Assembly: GCF_012395185.1 (NCBI RefSeq)
Contig: NZ_JAAZTU010000032.1
Coordinates: 1 to 46,375 of the forward strand
Source of the DNA: Vibrio aestuarianus
Lineage (GTDB): Bacteria; Pseudomonadota; Gammaproteobacteria; Enterobacterales; Vibrionaceae
Reading direction: 5' to 3'
Length of the DNA: 46,375 nt
In this document: positions 34,881-43,456 of the stretch, piece after piece
How positions within the stretch are numbered: the first letter of the stretch is position 1
Layout: the number at the start of each line of letters is the position of its first letter
The notes under the pieces: generated by a model
What the model saw: only the letters and a program-made list of their open reading frames with translations
Database searches by the model: none
What the model was told of the DNA's origin: nothing
Translations under genes and position numbers: made by a program

Positions 34881-35921
34881 TTAGGGGGTAGTGATAAGAA
34901 AATAGACTTTTTTTCGTCCTGTTTTTCCACCTAACTTAAAATCAATTAGCTTTCCCGAAAGTTTATCAATGATTTCAGTGCACTTATCACGCCCGTAATT
35001 GGTGTGTTGGATTAAATAATCGCGTAATTCTGTTTTATCCATTTCAGTGGTATTTAGTACCTTAGTAATTAATGAAACAGCATCTTTATACTTATTGAGG
35101 TAATTAGAGTGGTGATTTTCCTCAACTCTCAATAGCTTGTCTTTACAGTAAGTATCACTATCAATACGACAAACGGAATCTACCATTTCCGAGTAGGACA
35201 TTTTTTCTGATTTTTCATAAGAGAAGGTTAACTCTAACGCATTATTTCCGCGTAACTTTTGGTTAATCAGTTTTATGTACCTAGTTTGTATACCATTTAA
35301 ACTCTTTTTCTCTTCTTCTATATCCATCATATAGATACAATCGACGTCTTCAATAAGATCAGATGTACCAGAGTAAATAAGGTTGTTGTTCATATCTCGG
35401 TTTTTATTTGTATGACCTAGCCCTATGAACGTACCCCCTTTAAGTATAAATTCACTCACCTTAATTCCAAAATTGCGCATGTTCTTCTTGTCCATCGTGT
35501 CTGCGAATTTTTTTAAAGTATCTACGATTAACACAACATTTTTTGCATCATCATCAGCAGTCAATCCACCTAATATATGTGACAGTGAATCTGTTTTAAA
35601 TTTCTTATATCCGGGCACGAGAGTGTGAACCCCAATGGCAGATAGCACCTCTGTTTTTTCGATGACCCCGCTTTGAGAGTCGTCTGCATTAACATAGAAA
35701 ATAGATAACCCATCAAGAAAGCCAGTAGCATAGGCTTGTTTTAGTTGATTTAACATTAATAGAGTTTTACCTGCGTTTGGTGGGGCAAAAAGGATGTTTG
35801 ATTGACCTTTTAAAACTAGTCGATCAAAAATAAATGTGTTTTCGTCGGCATCTTTCTTTATTTCTTCTAGGCTATTATTAATAGAATATGAATTAAGTAA
35901 TGATAAAGTATTTTCTTTCAT
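34881..35921 (-). CDS. RecA-fold hexameric ATPase (RepA/AAA_25-like)
   Basis: The ATG at 35921 gives 346 residues; an in-frame GTG at 35960 is an alternative, and neither has a strong ribosome-binding site. Walker A is APPNAGKT (46-53) after the short helix-rich start; Walker B is NVVLIVDTLK with Asp134. GLGHTNKNRD fits the DnaB/RepA-like motif H3 region. The C-terminal 90 residues look like a winged helix (DKTELRDYLIQHTNYGRDKC). Such proteins act as helicases for plasmid or phage-satellite replication. It may support replication of this island after excision. Function inferred. Confidence 0.72.
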   Translation of the reverse strand: MKENTLSLLNSYSINNSLEEIKKDADENTFIFDRLVLKGQSNILFAPPNAGKTLLMLNQLKQAYATGFLDGLSIFYVNADDSQSGVIEKTEVLSAIGVHTLVPGYKKFKTDSLSHILGGLTADDDAKNVVLIVDTLKKFADTMDKKNMRNFGIKVSEFILKGGTFIGLGHTNKNRDMNNNLIYSGTSDLIEDVDCIYMMDIEEEKKSLNGIQTRYIKLINQKLRGNNALELTFSYEKSEKMSYSEMVDSVCRIDSDTYCKDKLLRVEENHHSNYLNKYKDAVSLITKVLNTTEMDKTELRDYLIQHTNYGRDKCTEIIDKLSGKLIDFKLGGKTGRKKVYFLITTP

Positions 35922-36010
35922 AGAATAACGTTTTGGTAAATTATGGGTGAGCGAAACCACTCACCCAAAAGTTAAGGTGAATAACCGTGATTATTTAAGT
36001 GTTTAGAAGG

Positions 36011-36262
36011 TTATTTAGATGTACTTGGGAAGTCTCTAAAGCCATTATCTAAAATAAAGGCTGTATCAAGAGAGTTAAAAGCCCAACGAGAACCTTCCTT
36101 CCACCATTTACCTTCTGAGTTTTTGTATTCAACAGAATAAATCAAGGCAAGAAAATTATTATCTTGATCTCGATACAACTGCTCTATACGATCATTAGTG
36201 CGGATATTTCTTCTAGAGTTATAAATATAACCATCAGGTTCGCGGTTTGTTTCATTGTTCAT
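36011..36262 (-). CDS. Small hypothetical protein between the ATPase and an integrase
   Basis: The 83 residues are rich in Asn, Arg and aromatic residues (YIYNSRRNIRTNDRIEQLYR) and end in a beta-like stretch (GFRDFPSTSK). It is preceded by AAAGG. It lies 14 bases downstream of the integrase stop codon on the same strand, so it is probably co-transcribed with it. No family recognised; an excisionase is possible by position but lacks a clear helix-turn-helix. Confidence 0.6.
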   Translation of the reverse strand: MNNETNREPDGYIYNSRRNIRTNDRIEQLYRDQDNNFLALIYSVEYKNSEGKWWKEGSRWAFNSLDTAFILDNGFRDFPSTSK

Positions 36263-36276
36263 TTATATACCTTTAG

Positions 36277-37362
36277 TTAAGCAGCCTGTGGGCTTATTTG
36301 AGCCGGAAAGAAACGTAGATAAACGTTATTGAGTATATTTACATCTCGATGACCAGACACTTTCGAGATGGCAGATAGAGACCAGCCTTTTTCATATAAT
36401 CGACATAGGCCTTCAGCTCTAAGATCGTGAAATCGAAGGTCTTCAATGTTTAAATCTTTCATAAGGTCGCGCCAGTATTGACCTACAGTTTTTGGGTTGT
36501 ATGGAAATATTGGGTCATCGTCATTACCACGAGGTTGGCGCATAATGATCTCTATGGCTTTTGGTGATAACTCGAAGCGTGAGTGTATCTTCTTACCATT
36601 CGGACTCTTTCTATTGCGAATAGTTATGAGGCGACTTTTTGCGTCCCAGTTACGCCAAACAAGCTTCCCCCCACATATTTCGCCCACTCTTGCTGCTGTC
36701 TCGATTGCAAACTCCACAATATCTAACATTGGAATCGTTCGACGTTTGTTTTGTTCCTCGTTGGTGAGAGCCGATGTAATTGCATTTAGCTCCAATTCTG
36801 TAGGTCGTCGAGTGCGCTCGTCTGACTTCGCAATAAGACCTAGACGGCGAGCTGTGGATAATCCAGTTGAGTATGAGTCTAAATTAATTGCATAACGCAA
36901 CATAGTAGCGCTGTCTTTTAGTGCTGAGTTGAGTATCGACAAATAATTTGCAGTCGTTTGTGGTTTTACCTGTAAGTTCTCATTCAATTGTAGAGCCAGC
37001 ATATACCAGTCATAAGCACTGATATGAGTAGAAGTCACTGATGCAAATGAAGTCTGGAGAATCATGTTAAGCGGGCTGATATGACGGCTCTTAACGTGCT
37101 TTTTAGTTAGTGGGTTCTCTAGATAATCATTTATTACGAGTCCGACAGTATGATGTTTTACTTCTTCAGAAAAGAAACTGTAATCACCCTTATCAAAGCT
37201 CGCTTGAAGTTTTTTTCCATAAGCTTTTGCTTTGGCTAGAGTTGGAAAGTTGCATGATCTTTGCCCAACAACTGGTTCTCCTTTTAGCGCTCGCGCCCTA
37301 GTTTTAAATCCTATAGTTTCGTTGTCAGCATTAGAAACTTTCTCTATGAAAATTGATGGCAT
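36277..37362 (-). CDS. Internal tyrosine recombinase of the second element
   Basis: The ATG at 37362 (MPSIFIEKVSNADNE) with GGAA upstream gives 361 residues and replaces the TTG-opened longer frame. Catalytic set present: Arg in ETAARVGEICGG, His-x-x-Arg in FHDLRAEGLCR, His in SGHRDVN and Tyr in NNVYLRFFP. It is related to both other integrases but lacks a dusA core next to it. It may serve a nested or earlier element, or control inversion or resolution within the island. Its promoter overlaps a 15-bp inverted repeat. Confidence 0.88.
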   Translation of the reverse strand: MPSIFIEKVSNADNETIGFKTRARALKGEPVVGQRSCNFPTLAKAKAYGKKLQASFDKGDYSFFSEEVKHHTVGLVINDYLENPLTKKHVKSRHISPLNMILQTSFASVTSTHISAYDWYMLALQLNENLQVKPQTTANYLSILNSALKDSATMLRYAINLDSYSTGLSTARRLGLIAKSDERTRRPTELELNAITSALTNEEQNKRRTIPMLDIVEFAIETAARVGEICGGKLVWRNWDAKSRLITIRNRKSPNGKKIHSRFELSPKAIEIIMRQPRGNDDDPIFPYNPKTVGQYWRDLMKDLNIEDLRFHDLRAEGLCRLYEKGWSLSAISKVSGHRDVNILNNVYLRFFPAQISPQAA

Positions 37363-37480
37363 TGCTATTCCATATGATGTGGTTGTTGTCAATGAAAGCT
37401 ATGCTAAACCATAGAGTTTAAAAATGAAAATTTTCCAGAAGATGGAATTATTCGTTTATAATCAATTACTTGTGTTGGTG

Positions 37481-37522
37481 TTTGTTAGTAAATTGCCACA
37501 TGTGTGTCAATTTACTAACAAA
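37481..37522 (-). promoter_or_regulatory. 15-bp inverted repeat overlapping the promoter of the internal recombinase
   Basis: TTTGTTAGTAAATTG (37481-37495) and its exact complement (37508-37522) flank a 12-bp spacer that itself holds CACATGTG. On the minus strand, TTGACA (37510-37505) and TAACAA (37487-37482) with a 17-bp spacer make a sigma-70-like promoter inside the palindrome. Probable operator for a dimeric repressor. Confidence 0.6.
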
Positions 37523-37626
37523 TACGAACTTATCTTATCTTGTTGATTTTAAACGCTTATCTTGTAATGGCGCGGTTTTGTGACTTTTGTCTCATAAATG
37601 GTTTTTATTCAGAAAAAATCTCGTTT

Positions 37627-38694
37627 TTAACGGCGGTGTGCGCTTTCAACACCCACACGAAGATAAATATTGTTCAACACATTGATATCTCTGTGCCCTG
37701 TGATTTTTGATATTTCCACGATATTTAATCCCCGTTCAAATAGTTGGCAGGCACCCTCAGCCCGGAGGTCGTGATAATGCAGATCTACGATACCCTGTTC
37801 ACGACACATACGTTGCCATGCAGCGCCAATAGATTTTGGGTTATAAGGAAATATTTGTTCGTCTGTTCTTGGTTGCCGTTGAATTATGTCTAAGGCTTCC
37901 GGATGCAAGGGGATTGTGCAATGGTTTCCCGTCTTTCTACGGGGATCTTTACGATCACGGATGGTTAAGTTGCTATCTCCAACATTTAAATCTCCCCACG
38001 TTACACGAGTGATTTCTCCTAAGCGCATACAGGTCAAAATCGAAATGTGGAAAATATCGACCAGTGGGATGTGTGATGCCCGATGATTTTGGCGTTTTTG
38101 CAACCCCTCTTCAGCAAGCTGTAACTCTGCCGATGTGGGTCTGCGGTTTCGCTGTGCGCTGCGACCGATTAATCCATATTGGATCAGAGTAGGGATAGCC
38201 TCATTGTGTGCATGAATATTGGCTTTATACCCAAACATTGGGCCAGCGACATTGATGACACTGCGAAGGTAAGTGATATCCTGATAAACAGTCTGCGGTA
38301 ATGGCGCTGTAGGCTCGTTGAGTCTGGCTCGACAATGCTGAACCAAATGGGTTGCTGTTAGCTTATCTGCTTGAACTAACGCAATGTCATAACTACGTAA
38401 GCGCCTTAAAACAGCCTCTTTGGTGCGACCAAGACCTTTGGAAGTAATATGATCATTCAAGAATAGGGTGATGAGATCACCTATTAGGATACTGCGCTGT
38501 GGGATATCAATAGATGGTATACCATTTTCAGTTATCTCTTTGACTACACTTTTTGCCCAGTTCAAAGCCGCAGCTTTTTTGTCGAAGGTCTTGGACTTTT
38601 CAAATACTCGGCGGTTATGGCGTGATTCACGAATGCGCGCTTTGTACTTAATCCCCGTCTTACGTTGAACTTTTTCAATATTAATAGTTGCCAT
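37627..38694 (-). CDS. int: Tyrosine integrase of the second element (dusA-specific)
   Basis: The 355 residues begin MATINIEKVQRKTG behind GAGAGG. Catalytic residues: Arg in TCMRLGEITRVTWGD, His-x-x-Arg in YHDLRAEGAC, His in TGHRDIN and Tyr in NNIYLRVG. It closely resembles the prophage integrase at 23408 (shared RRPTSxEL...EGL and DRKDPRxKxGNH segments) and lies about 270 bases from the dusA core, as expected for the dusA integrase group. It is therefore the likely integrase that placed this element. Confidence 0.93.
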   Translation of the reverse strand: MATINIEKVQRKTGIKYKARIRESRHNRRVFEKSKTFDKKAAALNWAKSVVKEITENGIPSIDIPQRSILIGDLITLFLNDHITSKGLGRTKEAVLRRLRSYDIALVQADKLTATHLVQHCRARLNEPTAPLPQTVYQDITYLRSVINVAGPMFGYKANIHAHNEAIPTLIQYGLIGRSAQRNRRPTSAELQLAEEGLQKRQNHRASHIPLVDIFHISILTCMRLGEITRVTWGDLNVGDSNLTIRDRKDPRRKTGNHCTIPLHPEALDIIQRQPRTDEQIFPYNPKSIGAAWQRMCREQGIVDLHYHDLRAEGACQLFERGLNIVEISKITGHRDINVLNNIYLRVGVESAHRR

Positions 38695-38799
38695 TTTTAC
38701 CTCTCTTAATTTTAAATTAGAGGTGCTTTGGCGTGTGTAAATTGATGGCGTTGATGCTGTAGCTGAGAATCGCTATACTTCGCGCCACGAAAGGTTTTT

Positions 38800-38847
38800 T
38801 TGAGGGACAGCTAATGTCCCTCAATCAATCCCCTATCAGTCCCTCAT
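38800..38847. repeat. Cluster of TGAGGGAC sites at the right end of the second element
   Basis: TTGAGGGACA (38800-38809) and its exact complement (38815-38824) are followed by a third copy in reverse (CAGTCCCTCAT, 38837-38847). The 11-mer of the third copy matches 24722-24732 at the left end. Likely integrase arm or directionality-factor sites. Confidence 0.6.
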
Positions 38848-38887
38848 TGCTAAAATCAGCTAAAATCGGACGGAATATCTTTGCAAT

Positions 38888-38930
38888 ACCCTTAAGTGGT
38901 TTTGCTTTAACCTACTAATACTTAAGGGTT
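38888..38930 (+). promoter_or_regulatory. Inverted repeat covering the dusA ribosome-binding site
   Basis: ACCCTTAAGT (38888-38897) pairs exactly with ACTTAAGGGT (38920-38929). The right arm holds AAGGG, the only ribosome-binding site for dusA (10 bases before ATG). A T-run follows. It could limit dusA translation or act as a terminator or arm site. Confidence 0.5.
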
Positions 38931-38938
38931 TATTTTTT

Positions 38939-39919
38939 ATGTATCCATCTTGCCGCTTTTCGACTGCACCGATGCTTGATTGGACTGATCGTCACTGTCG
39001 ATACTTCCATCGTCTACTTTCTTCACAAACTCTGCTTTATACAGAGATGGTGACCACGGGAGCAATTATTCATGGTAAAGGTGATTTTTTAGCATACAAC
39101 GAAGAGGAGCACCCCCTTGCGCTTCAACTGGGCGGTTCAAACCCAACTGATTTAGCACATTGTGCGAAGTTAGCGCAAGAACGTGGTTATGATGAAATCA
39201 ACCTAAACGTTGGCTGCCCTTCTGATCGAGTGCAAAATGGCCGCTTTGGGGCTTGCTTAATGGCAGAGCCGCAACTGGTGGCAGATTGTGTTGCCGCGAT
39301 GAAAGATGTTGTTGATATTCCTGTGACAGTAAAAACTCGTATTGGTATTGACGATATGGATTCTTATGAATTCTTAACTGATTTTATTTCGTTAGTATCA
39401 GAGAAGGGAGGCTGTGAACAGTTTACTATTCATGCGCGCAAAGCGTGGCTTAGTGGTTTGAGCCCAAAAGAAAACCGTGAAATCCCACCGTTAGATTATC
39501 CACGTGCATATCAGTTAAAAAAAGACTTTCCGCATTTAGTGATTGCCGTTAATGGTGGAGTCAAAACGCTAGCAGAAGCTAAAGAGCACTTACAGCACCT
39601 TGATGGCGTAATGATTGGTCGCGAAGCTTATCAAAGTCCTTACTTACTCGCCGAAGTTGATCAGCAGATCTTTGGTTTGGATACCCCAATCAAAAAACGC
39701 TCTCAAGTTGTTGAGGAAATGTATCCTTACATCGAGCGTGAGTTGGCTAATGGTGCATATCTTGGTCATATTACTCGCCACATGTTAGGTATATTCCAAA
39801 GTATGCCCGGTGCTCGCCAGTGGCGTCGTTATATTAGTGAGAATGCTCATAAAACGGGTTCAGGCATTGAAGTGGTGCAAGCAGCTTTGGCGAAAATACC
39901 TAAAGAATTAAATGTGTAA
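38939..39919 (+). CDS. dusA: tRNA-dihydrouridine synthase A
   Basis: DusA reduces uridines 20/20a in the tRNA D-loop with FMN and NADPH. The 326 residues are full length: [17 protein letters not shown] at the start, the catalytic cysteine 93 in [12 protein letters not shown], and [11 protein letters not shown]. The first 14 codons, up to Asp14 in the core, come from the inserted element; the native start (MTHPCRLSVA) is at 10524. The enzyme should be functional, but it is now under a promoter and leader brought by the element. It is followed by a hairpin terminator. Confidence 0.97.
   Translation: MYPSCRFSTAPMLDWTDRHCRYFHRLLSSQTLLYTEMVTTGAIIHGKGDFLAYNEEEHPLALQLGGSNPTDLAHCAKLAQERGYDEINLNVGCPSDRVQNGRFGACLMAEPQLVADCVAAMKDVVDIPVTVKTRIGIDDMDSYEFLTDFISLVSEKGGCEQFTIHARKAWLSGLSPKENREIPPLDYPRAYQLKKDFPHLVIAVNGGVKTLAEAKEHLQHLDGVMIGREAYQSPYLLAEVDQQIFGLDTPIKKRSQVVEEMYPYIERELANGAYLGHITRHMLGIFQSMPGARQWRRYISENAHKTGSGIEVVQAALAKIPKELNV
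38966..38980 (+). other. attR of the second element within dusA codons 10-14
   Basis: GCACCGATGCTTGAT differs from the other two cores at two positions, both third codon positions, so the encoded Ala-Pro-Met-Leu-Asp is the same. This is the present junction between island and chromosome. Confidence 0.8.
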
Positions 39920-39956
39920 AAATAGCCACATTTCATGGTGAATTTTACCATTCATT

Positions 39957-39998
39957 AAGGGCTAGGTCGTAGGCAACGATTTAGCCCTTTGTTTTATC
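39957..39998 (+). terminator. dusA terminator
   Basis: A 14-bp stem with two G-T pairs (39957-39970 with 39976-39989), AGGCA loop, then TTGTTTTAT. Confidence 0.8.
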
Positions 39999-40104
39999 AT
40001 CTTGGTATCTGCGTTTTATAACATCCCATCGAGGCTAATACTGCTCGGCATTTATCTCCTTTTGACTTAGCTGCTTATCTAAACAATAGAGTTGATTTGT
40101 AAAG

Positions 40105-40120
40105 TTGGCTCGATATCTGC
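40105..40120 (+). promoter_or_regulatory. Sigma-54 promoter of pspG
   Basis: TTGGCTCGATATCTGC has the -24 GG and -12 GC separated by exactly ten bases, as in sigma-54 promoters. pspG belongs to the PspF/sigma-54 phage-shock regulon in enterics. The start codon lies about 28 bases after the -12 element. Confidence 0.72.
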
Positions 40121-40148
40121 TTTAGCAAATAAAAAGAGGGGAATGATT

Positions 40149-40367
40149 ATGTTTGAGCTTATTTTTTTACTAGTGTTTGTAGCGACCCTTTTAGTAACGG
40201 GTATGACAATGATGACAGTATTTGCAGCAATGGTTATTGCTTTTATTGTTATGACTCTATTAGGGATGATCGGCGTTATGCTGAAATTATTACCTTGGAT
40301 TTTGGTGATTGCTTTGGGTGTTTGGTTTTTCAGAAACTTTGTCTATAGTCCTCGTCAAAAATATTAA
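40149..40367 (+). CDS. pspG: Phage shock protein G
   Basis: PspG is an inner-membrane protein of the envelope-stress (Psp) response. The ATG at 40149, with GAGGGG eight bases upstream, gives 72 residues starting MFELIFLLVFVATLLVTG. Two or three hydrophobic segments and the C-terminal WFFRNFVYSPRQKY fit the family. The lone location after dusA and the sigma-54-like promoter match what is known of its regulation. Confidence 0.92.
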   Translation: MFELIFLLVFVATLLVTGMTMMTVFAAMVIAFIVMTLLGMIGVMLKLLPWILVIALGVWFFRNFVYSPRQKY

Positions 40368-40465
40368 CAAATGATGTTTAAGCATTAACCAATCTAAGGA
40401 ATATGCTACTATTCGCGCTTAATTGAAAAATGTATATATAGCGAAATAGATTGGGAGCTATTAGG

Positions 40466-41122
40466 ATGAATAAACCAACGTTAGTTGCGTTGACAAGCGT
40501 TGCGATGATGATGTCTGCTGCGTCAATAAGTGCTGAGTCTTTTTATGGTGGAAAGATTGGTGCAGATATGTGGTGGGGTAGTACGAAAGTTGACCATACT
40601 CGCCGCGATGACGTAAAAGCCCCCACAATGTATTTCGCCTTTGAACATCAGTTTCCTTATGTACCGAATGCTAGTATACGTTACACGACGGTTGATGCCG
40701 ATTATGCCTCTTTCGATAAGTATGACTACACGTTGTATTATAAAGTACTAGAGCGTGAATTGATGTCATTTGATGCGGGCATTACGTTTACTCAGTATGA
40801 TGGGTCTCAATACCAAGCTGAAAATAATCAAAAATACAGCTTCGATAAAACGACATTTAACTGGTATGCCTATGCTGAAATTCAAATTCCTCGCACGAAC
40901 ATAGATGTGATTGGCCAGTTTGATTTTGGTGATGGCAGCGGAGTCAAAAGTGCGGATCTTATGGCTGGGCTTCAGTATTCGTTCCCTATCGATGCTGGAA
41001 ATATTGCACTGCGTGGTGGTTATCGAGTCATCGATCTTGAATTTACGGAGCTAGCAGCAGACACGAAAGAATCTTTCGTTTTTGTTGATGGTTGGTTTCT
41101 TGGTGCAGAATTCGAATTTTAG
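40466..41122 (+). CDS. Outer-membrane beta-barrel protein (TIGR04219-like)
   Basis: A signal peptide (MNKPTLVALTSVAMMMSAAS, cleavage after SAE/SISA near residue 23) opens 218 residues. The mature part alternates in beta strands with GKIGADMWWGSTKV near the start, and ends in phenylalanine (LGAEFEF). It fits a Vibrio-type family of small barrels found with no known substrate. ATG at 40466 preferred to 40451. It is monocistronic with a terminator. Confidence 0.82.
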   Translation: MNKPTLVALTSVAMMMSAASISAESFYGGKIGADMWWGSTKVDHTRRDDVKAPTMYFAFEHQFPYVPNASIRYTTVDADYASFDKYDYTLYYKVLERELMSFDAGITFTQYDGSQYQAENNQKYSFDKTTFNWYAYAEIQIPRTNIDVIGQFDFGDGSGVKSADLMAGLQYSFPIDAGNIALRGGYRVIDLEFTELAADTKESFVFVDGWFLGAEFEF

Positions 41123-41150
41123 ATATTCCAATATCCTGTAGAACAGATAG

Positions 41151-41180
41151 AACGCCATTTTATTAAGTGGCGTTTTTTTA
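41151..41180 (+). terminator. Terminator after the outer-membrane protein gene
   Basis: AACGCCATTT (41151-41160) pairs with AAGTGGCGTT (41165-41174), one G-T pair, short loop TATT, then seven T. Confidence 0.9.
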
Positions 41181-41275
41181 TAATTGATAGCTATATCGTC
41201 TTCGACTTTCTTAGCAGAAAAACTGAAATGAACCATGCTTAGTGAACAAGTAAATAAATACGGCGTGGTGTGGTT

Positions 41276-41506
41276 ATGACGATTACGGAATTAAGAAATT
41301 TATATCGCGAGAATCAGCTTATCGAAGCCATTATTGAACCTTCATCCCAAGAGGGGTGTTGGATTGTTGAGTTCAGACATCATCGAGGCGGGTTTGTGCT
41401 ATTAACGGATGCTCATGGAGATGAATGCCAATATGAAGATCTCGATATAGCTTCTAAGTCTGCCATGGCTGTTGGCTTCAAGCAGGTGAGAGTGGAGTCT
41501 AAGTAA
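41276..41506 (+). CDS. Small conserved hypothetical protein upstream of cysJ
   Basis: The start is taken as ATG 41276 (76 residues); an in-frame GTG lies at 41270. The product looks like a small mixed alpha/beta fold (MTITELRNLYRENQLIEAII, then GCWIVEFRHHRGGFVLLTDA, then helix). No cysteine or DNA-binding motif. Similar small genes occur beside cysJ in Vibrio as I recall, but no function is known to me. Confidence 0.72.
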   Translation: MTITELRNLYRENQLIEAIIEPSSQEGCWIVEFRHHRGGFVLLTDAHGDECQYEDLDIASKSAMAVGFKQVRVESK

Positions 41507-41623
41507 ACCTCTTTTTGAAAGTTCTTACTTCCAAAAAGTTATAAAACATACTTATCTATTCTTTCTTGTTATTAAAGAGAGTGGTTAATCTATCGTCACG
41601 CAATGAATAGGGAAGTCGTGACA

Positions 41624-43456
41624 ATGTCTTCAGGAAATACCATACCAAAAGAGCTAGCCGGCTTAGCTAGCCCACTTAATGATTTGCAGCTTACAGGGTT
41701 GCAGCAAACTATTTCAGAACTTTCTCCTCAGCAGCTAGCATGGGTTAGCGGGTATTTTTGGGGATTGAGTCAATCTCAAACTTCAGGGGCTGCAGCTCCT
41801 ATTTCTAATGCAGCGGCTTTAGTTTCGGCTAAACCGGCAGGTAAATTGACCATTATTTTCGCTTCTCAAACGGGTAATGCAAAAGGTGTTGCAGAGGCGT
41901 TAGAACGCGAAGCTCAGTCCGCTGGTATTGTTGTGCAATTATTTGATGCCAGTGATTACAAAGGTAAAGATCTTGCCAAAGAAACACATGTTATTTTTGT
42001 TGCTTCGACTAATGGTGAAGGTGAAGCGCCAGATAATGCTTTAGCGCTTCATGAATATTTACAGTCGAAAAAAGCGCCCAAACTGCCTAACTTACAATAC
42101 GGTGTGATTGGTTTAGGTGATTCTAGCTATGAATTTTTCTGCCAAACTGGTAAAGATTTTGATGCGTTTTTAGAAAAGCTTGGGGCGAAACGCTTTATTG
42201 AGCGAGCTGATTGTGATGTTGACTATGAACTTCAAGCAACCGAATGGAAAATAAAAGCTTTAGAGGTGGTTAAAGAAACCCTCGTGAGTACCCAAGCACA
42301 AGTTGTGCAATTGCCAGTGGGTCAAGCTACGAGTCATCATTCCCAATACACTAAGCAAAATCCTTACACAGCTACCTTGCTGACAAGTCAAAAAATTACA
42401 GGGCGTGACTCAGGGAAAGATGTTCGACACATTGAAATAGACTTGGGCGAGTCCGGATTGACTTATCAACCTGGTGATGCGTTGGGAGTGTGGTACGAAA
42501 ACAGTGCAGAATTAGCCAATGCTATTTTAAGTGTTGTTGGGTTGTCTGGTGTTGAAAGCATTGATGTAGATGGTGAGAGTTTGTCTATTCATCGCGCGTT
42601 AGTGAGCAAATATGAAATCACCGCTGCAAATCCACAACTGGTGGCTAAGTTTGCTGAGTTGTCAGGAAGTAAAAAGCTACAAAAGCTGGTGGATGATAAA
42701 AATAAGCTGAGAGAGTACGCCAGTAACACACAAATTATTGATGTATTAAAAGAGAAGAAAACCAAGCTCTCTGCTGAAGCTTTGACTTCTCTACTTCGTC
42801 GTTTAACGCCTCGTCTTTATTCAATTGCTTCAAGTCAAAGCGAAGTTGAAGACGAAGTACACTTAACAGTTGGTATCGTCGAGTATTTGCAAGAAGGCGA
42901 AAGTCGTCAAGGTGGAGCGTCAAGCTATCTTGGTCAACGCCTAGACGAGGGGGGGGAGCTCAAAGTTTTTATCGAACACAACAATAACTTTAAGTTACCG
43001 AGCGATGATTCTACACCCATTATTATGATTGGACCTGGCACTGGTATCGCTCCATTCCGTAGCTTTATTCAAGAGCGAGATAACCGAGGTGCTGAAGGTA
43101 AAAACTGGCTGTTCTTCGGGGACCGTACTTTTACTCAAGATTTTCTCTATCAAGTGGAATGGCAAAAGTATCTTAAATCGGGTGTATTAAATCGTTTAGA
43201 TGTTGCTTTTAGTCGTGATCAGCATGAGAAGGTTTACGTTCAACATCGATTACTTGAGCAAGCAGAGCAAGTTTGGCATTGGCTGGAGCAAGGTGCTTAT
43301 TTATATGTGTGTGGAGATGCGACTCGCATGGCCAAAGATGTGCATGATGCGTTGATCGTCATTGCACAACAGCAAGGTGGCCTATCACAACAGCGGGCGG
43401 AAGAATTTATCAATGATCTGCGCAAAGCAAAACGTTATCAAAGGGATGTGTATTAA
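41624..43456 (+). CDS. cysJ: Sulfite reductase flavoprotein, alpha subunit
   Basis: CysJ passes electrons from NADPH through FAD and FMN to CysI. The ATG at 41624 ([14 protein letters not shown]) gives 610 residues. The flavodoxin domain (about 75-210) has [15 protein letters not shown] and [12 protein letters not shown]. The FAD-binding part has RLYSIASSQ and YLGQRL; the NADPH part has [13 protein letters not shown] and the C-terminal KRYQRDVY. It is the first gene of cysJIH, expected to be under CysB. Stop and next start overlap (TAATG). Confidence 0.97.
   Translation: MSSGNTIPKELAGLASPLNDLQLTGLQQTISELSPQQLAWVSGYFWGLSQSQTSGAAAPISNAAALVSAKPAGKLTIIFASQTGNAKGVAEALEREAQSAGIVVQLFDASDYKGKDLAKETHVIFVASTNGEGEAPDNALALHEYLQSKKAPKLPNLQYGVIGLGDSSYEFFCQTGKDFDAFLEKLGAKRFIERADCDVDYELQATEWKIKALEVVKETLVSTQAQVVQLPVGQATSHHSQYTKQNPYTATLLTSQKITGRDSGKDVRHIEIDLGESGLTYQPGDALGVWYENSAELANAILSVVGLSGVESIDVDGESLSIHRALVSKYEITAANPQLVAKFAELSGSKKLQKLVDDKNKLREYASNTQIIDVLKEKKTKLSAEALTSLLRRLTPRLYSIASSQSEVEDEVHLTVGIVEYLQEGESRQGGASSYLGQRLDEGGELKVFIEHNNNFKLPSDDSTPIIMIGPGTGIAPFRSFIQERDNRGAEGKNWLFFGDRTFTQDFLYQVEWQKYLKSGVLNRLDVAFSRDQHEKVYVQHRLLEQAEQVWHWLEQGAYLYVCGDATRMAKDVHDALIVIAQQQGGLSQQRAEEFINDLRKAKRYQRDVY

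Larger units (their letters stand above)
24651..38980. mobile_element. Second dusA-integrated element (mobilizable defence island), about 14.3 kb
   Basis: The element lies between the core at 24636 and the core at 38966. A PrtN-like gene marks the left end; integrase and repeated TGAGGGAC sites mark the right end, with one matching site at the left end (24722-24732). Contents: HUH nuclease with candidate oriT, a type I R-M operon with an FRG gene, a RecA-fold ATPase and two integrases. No conjugation or virion genes are seen, so it would need a helper: a conjugative element, or possibly a phage. Confidence 0.75.

Noticed and set aside
36277..38694. Reading the two right-hand integrases as proof of two separate dusA islands
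   Set aside because: No dusA core copy is found in 37363-37626, and the TGAGGGAC end sites pair 24.7 kb with 38.8 kb, so one unit is simpler.
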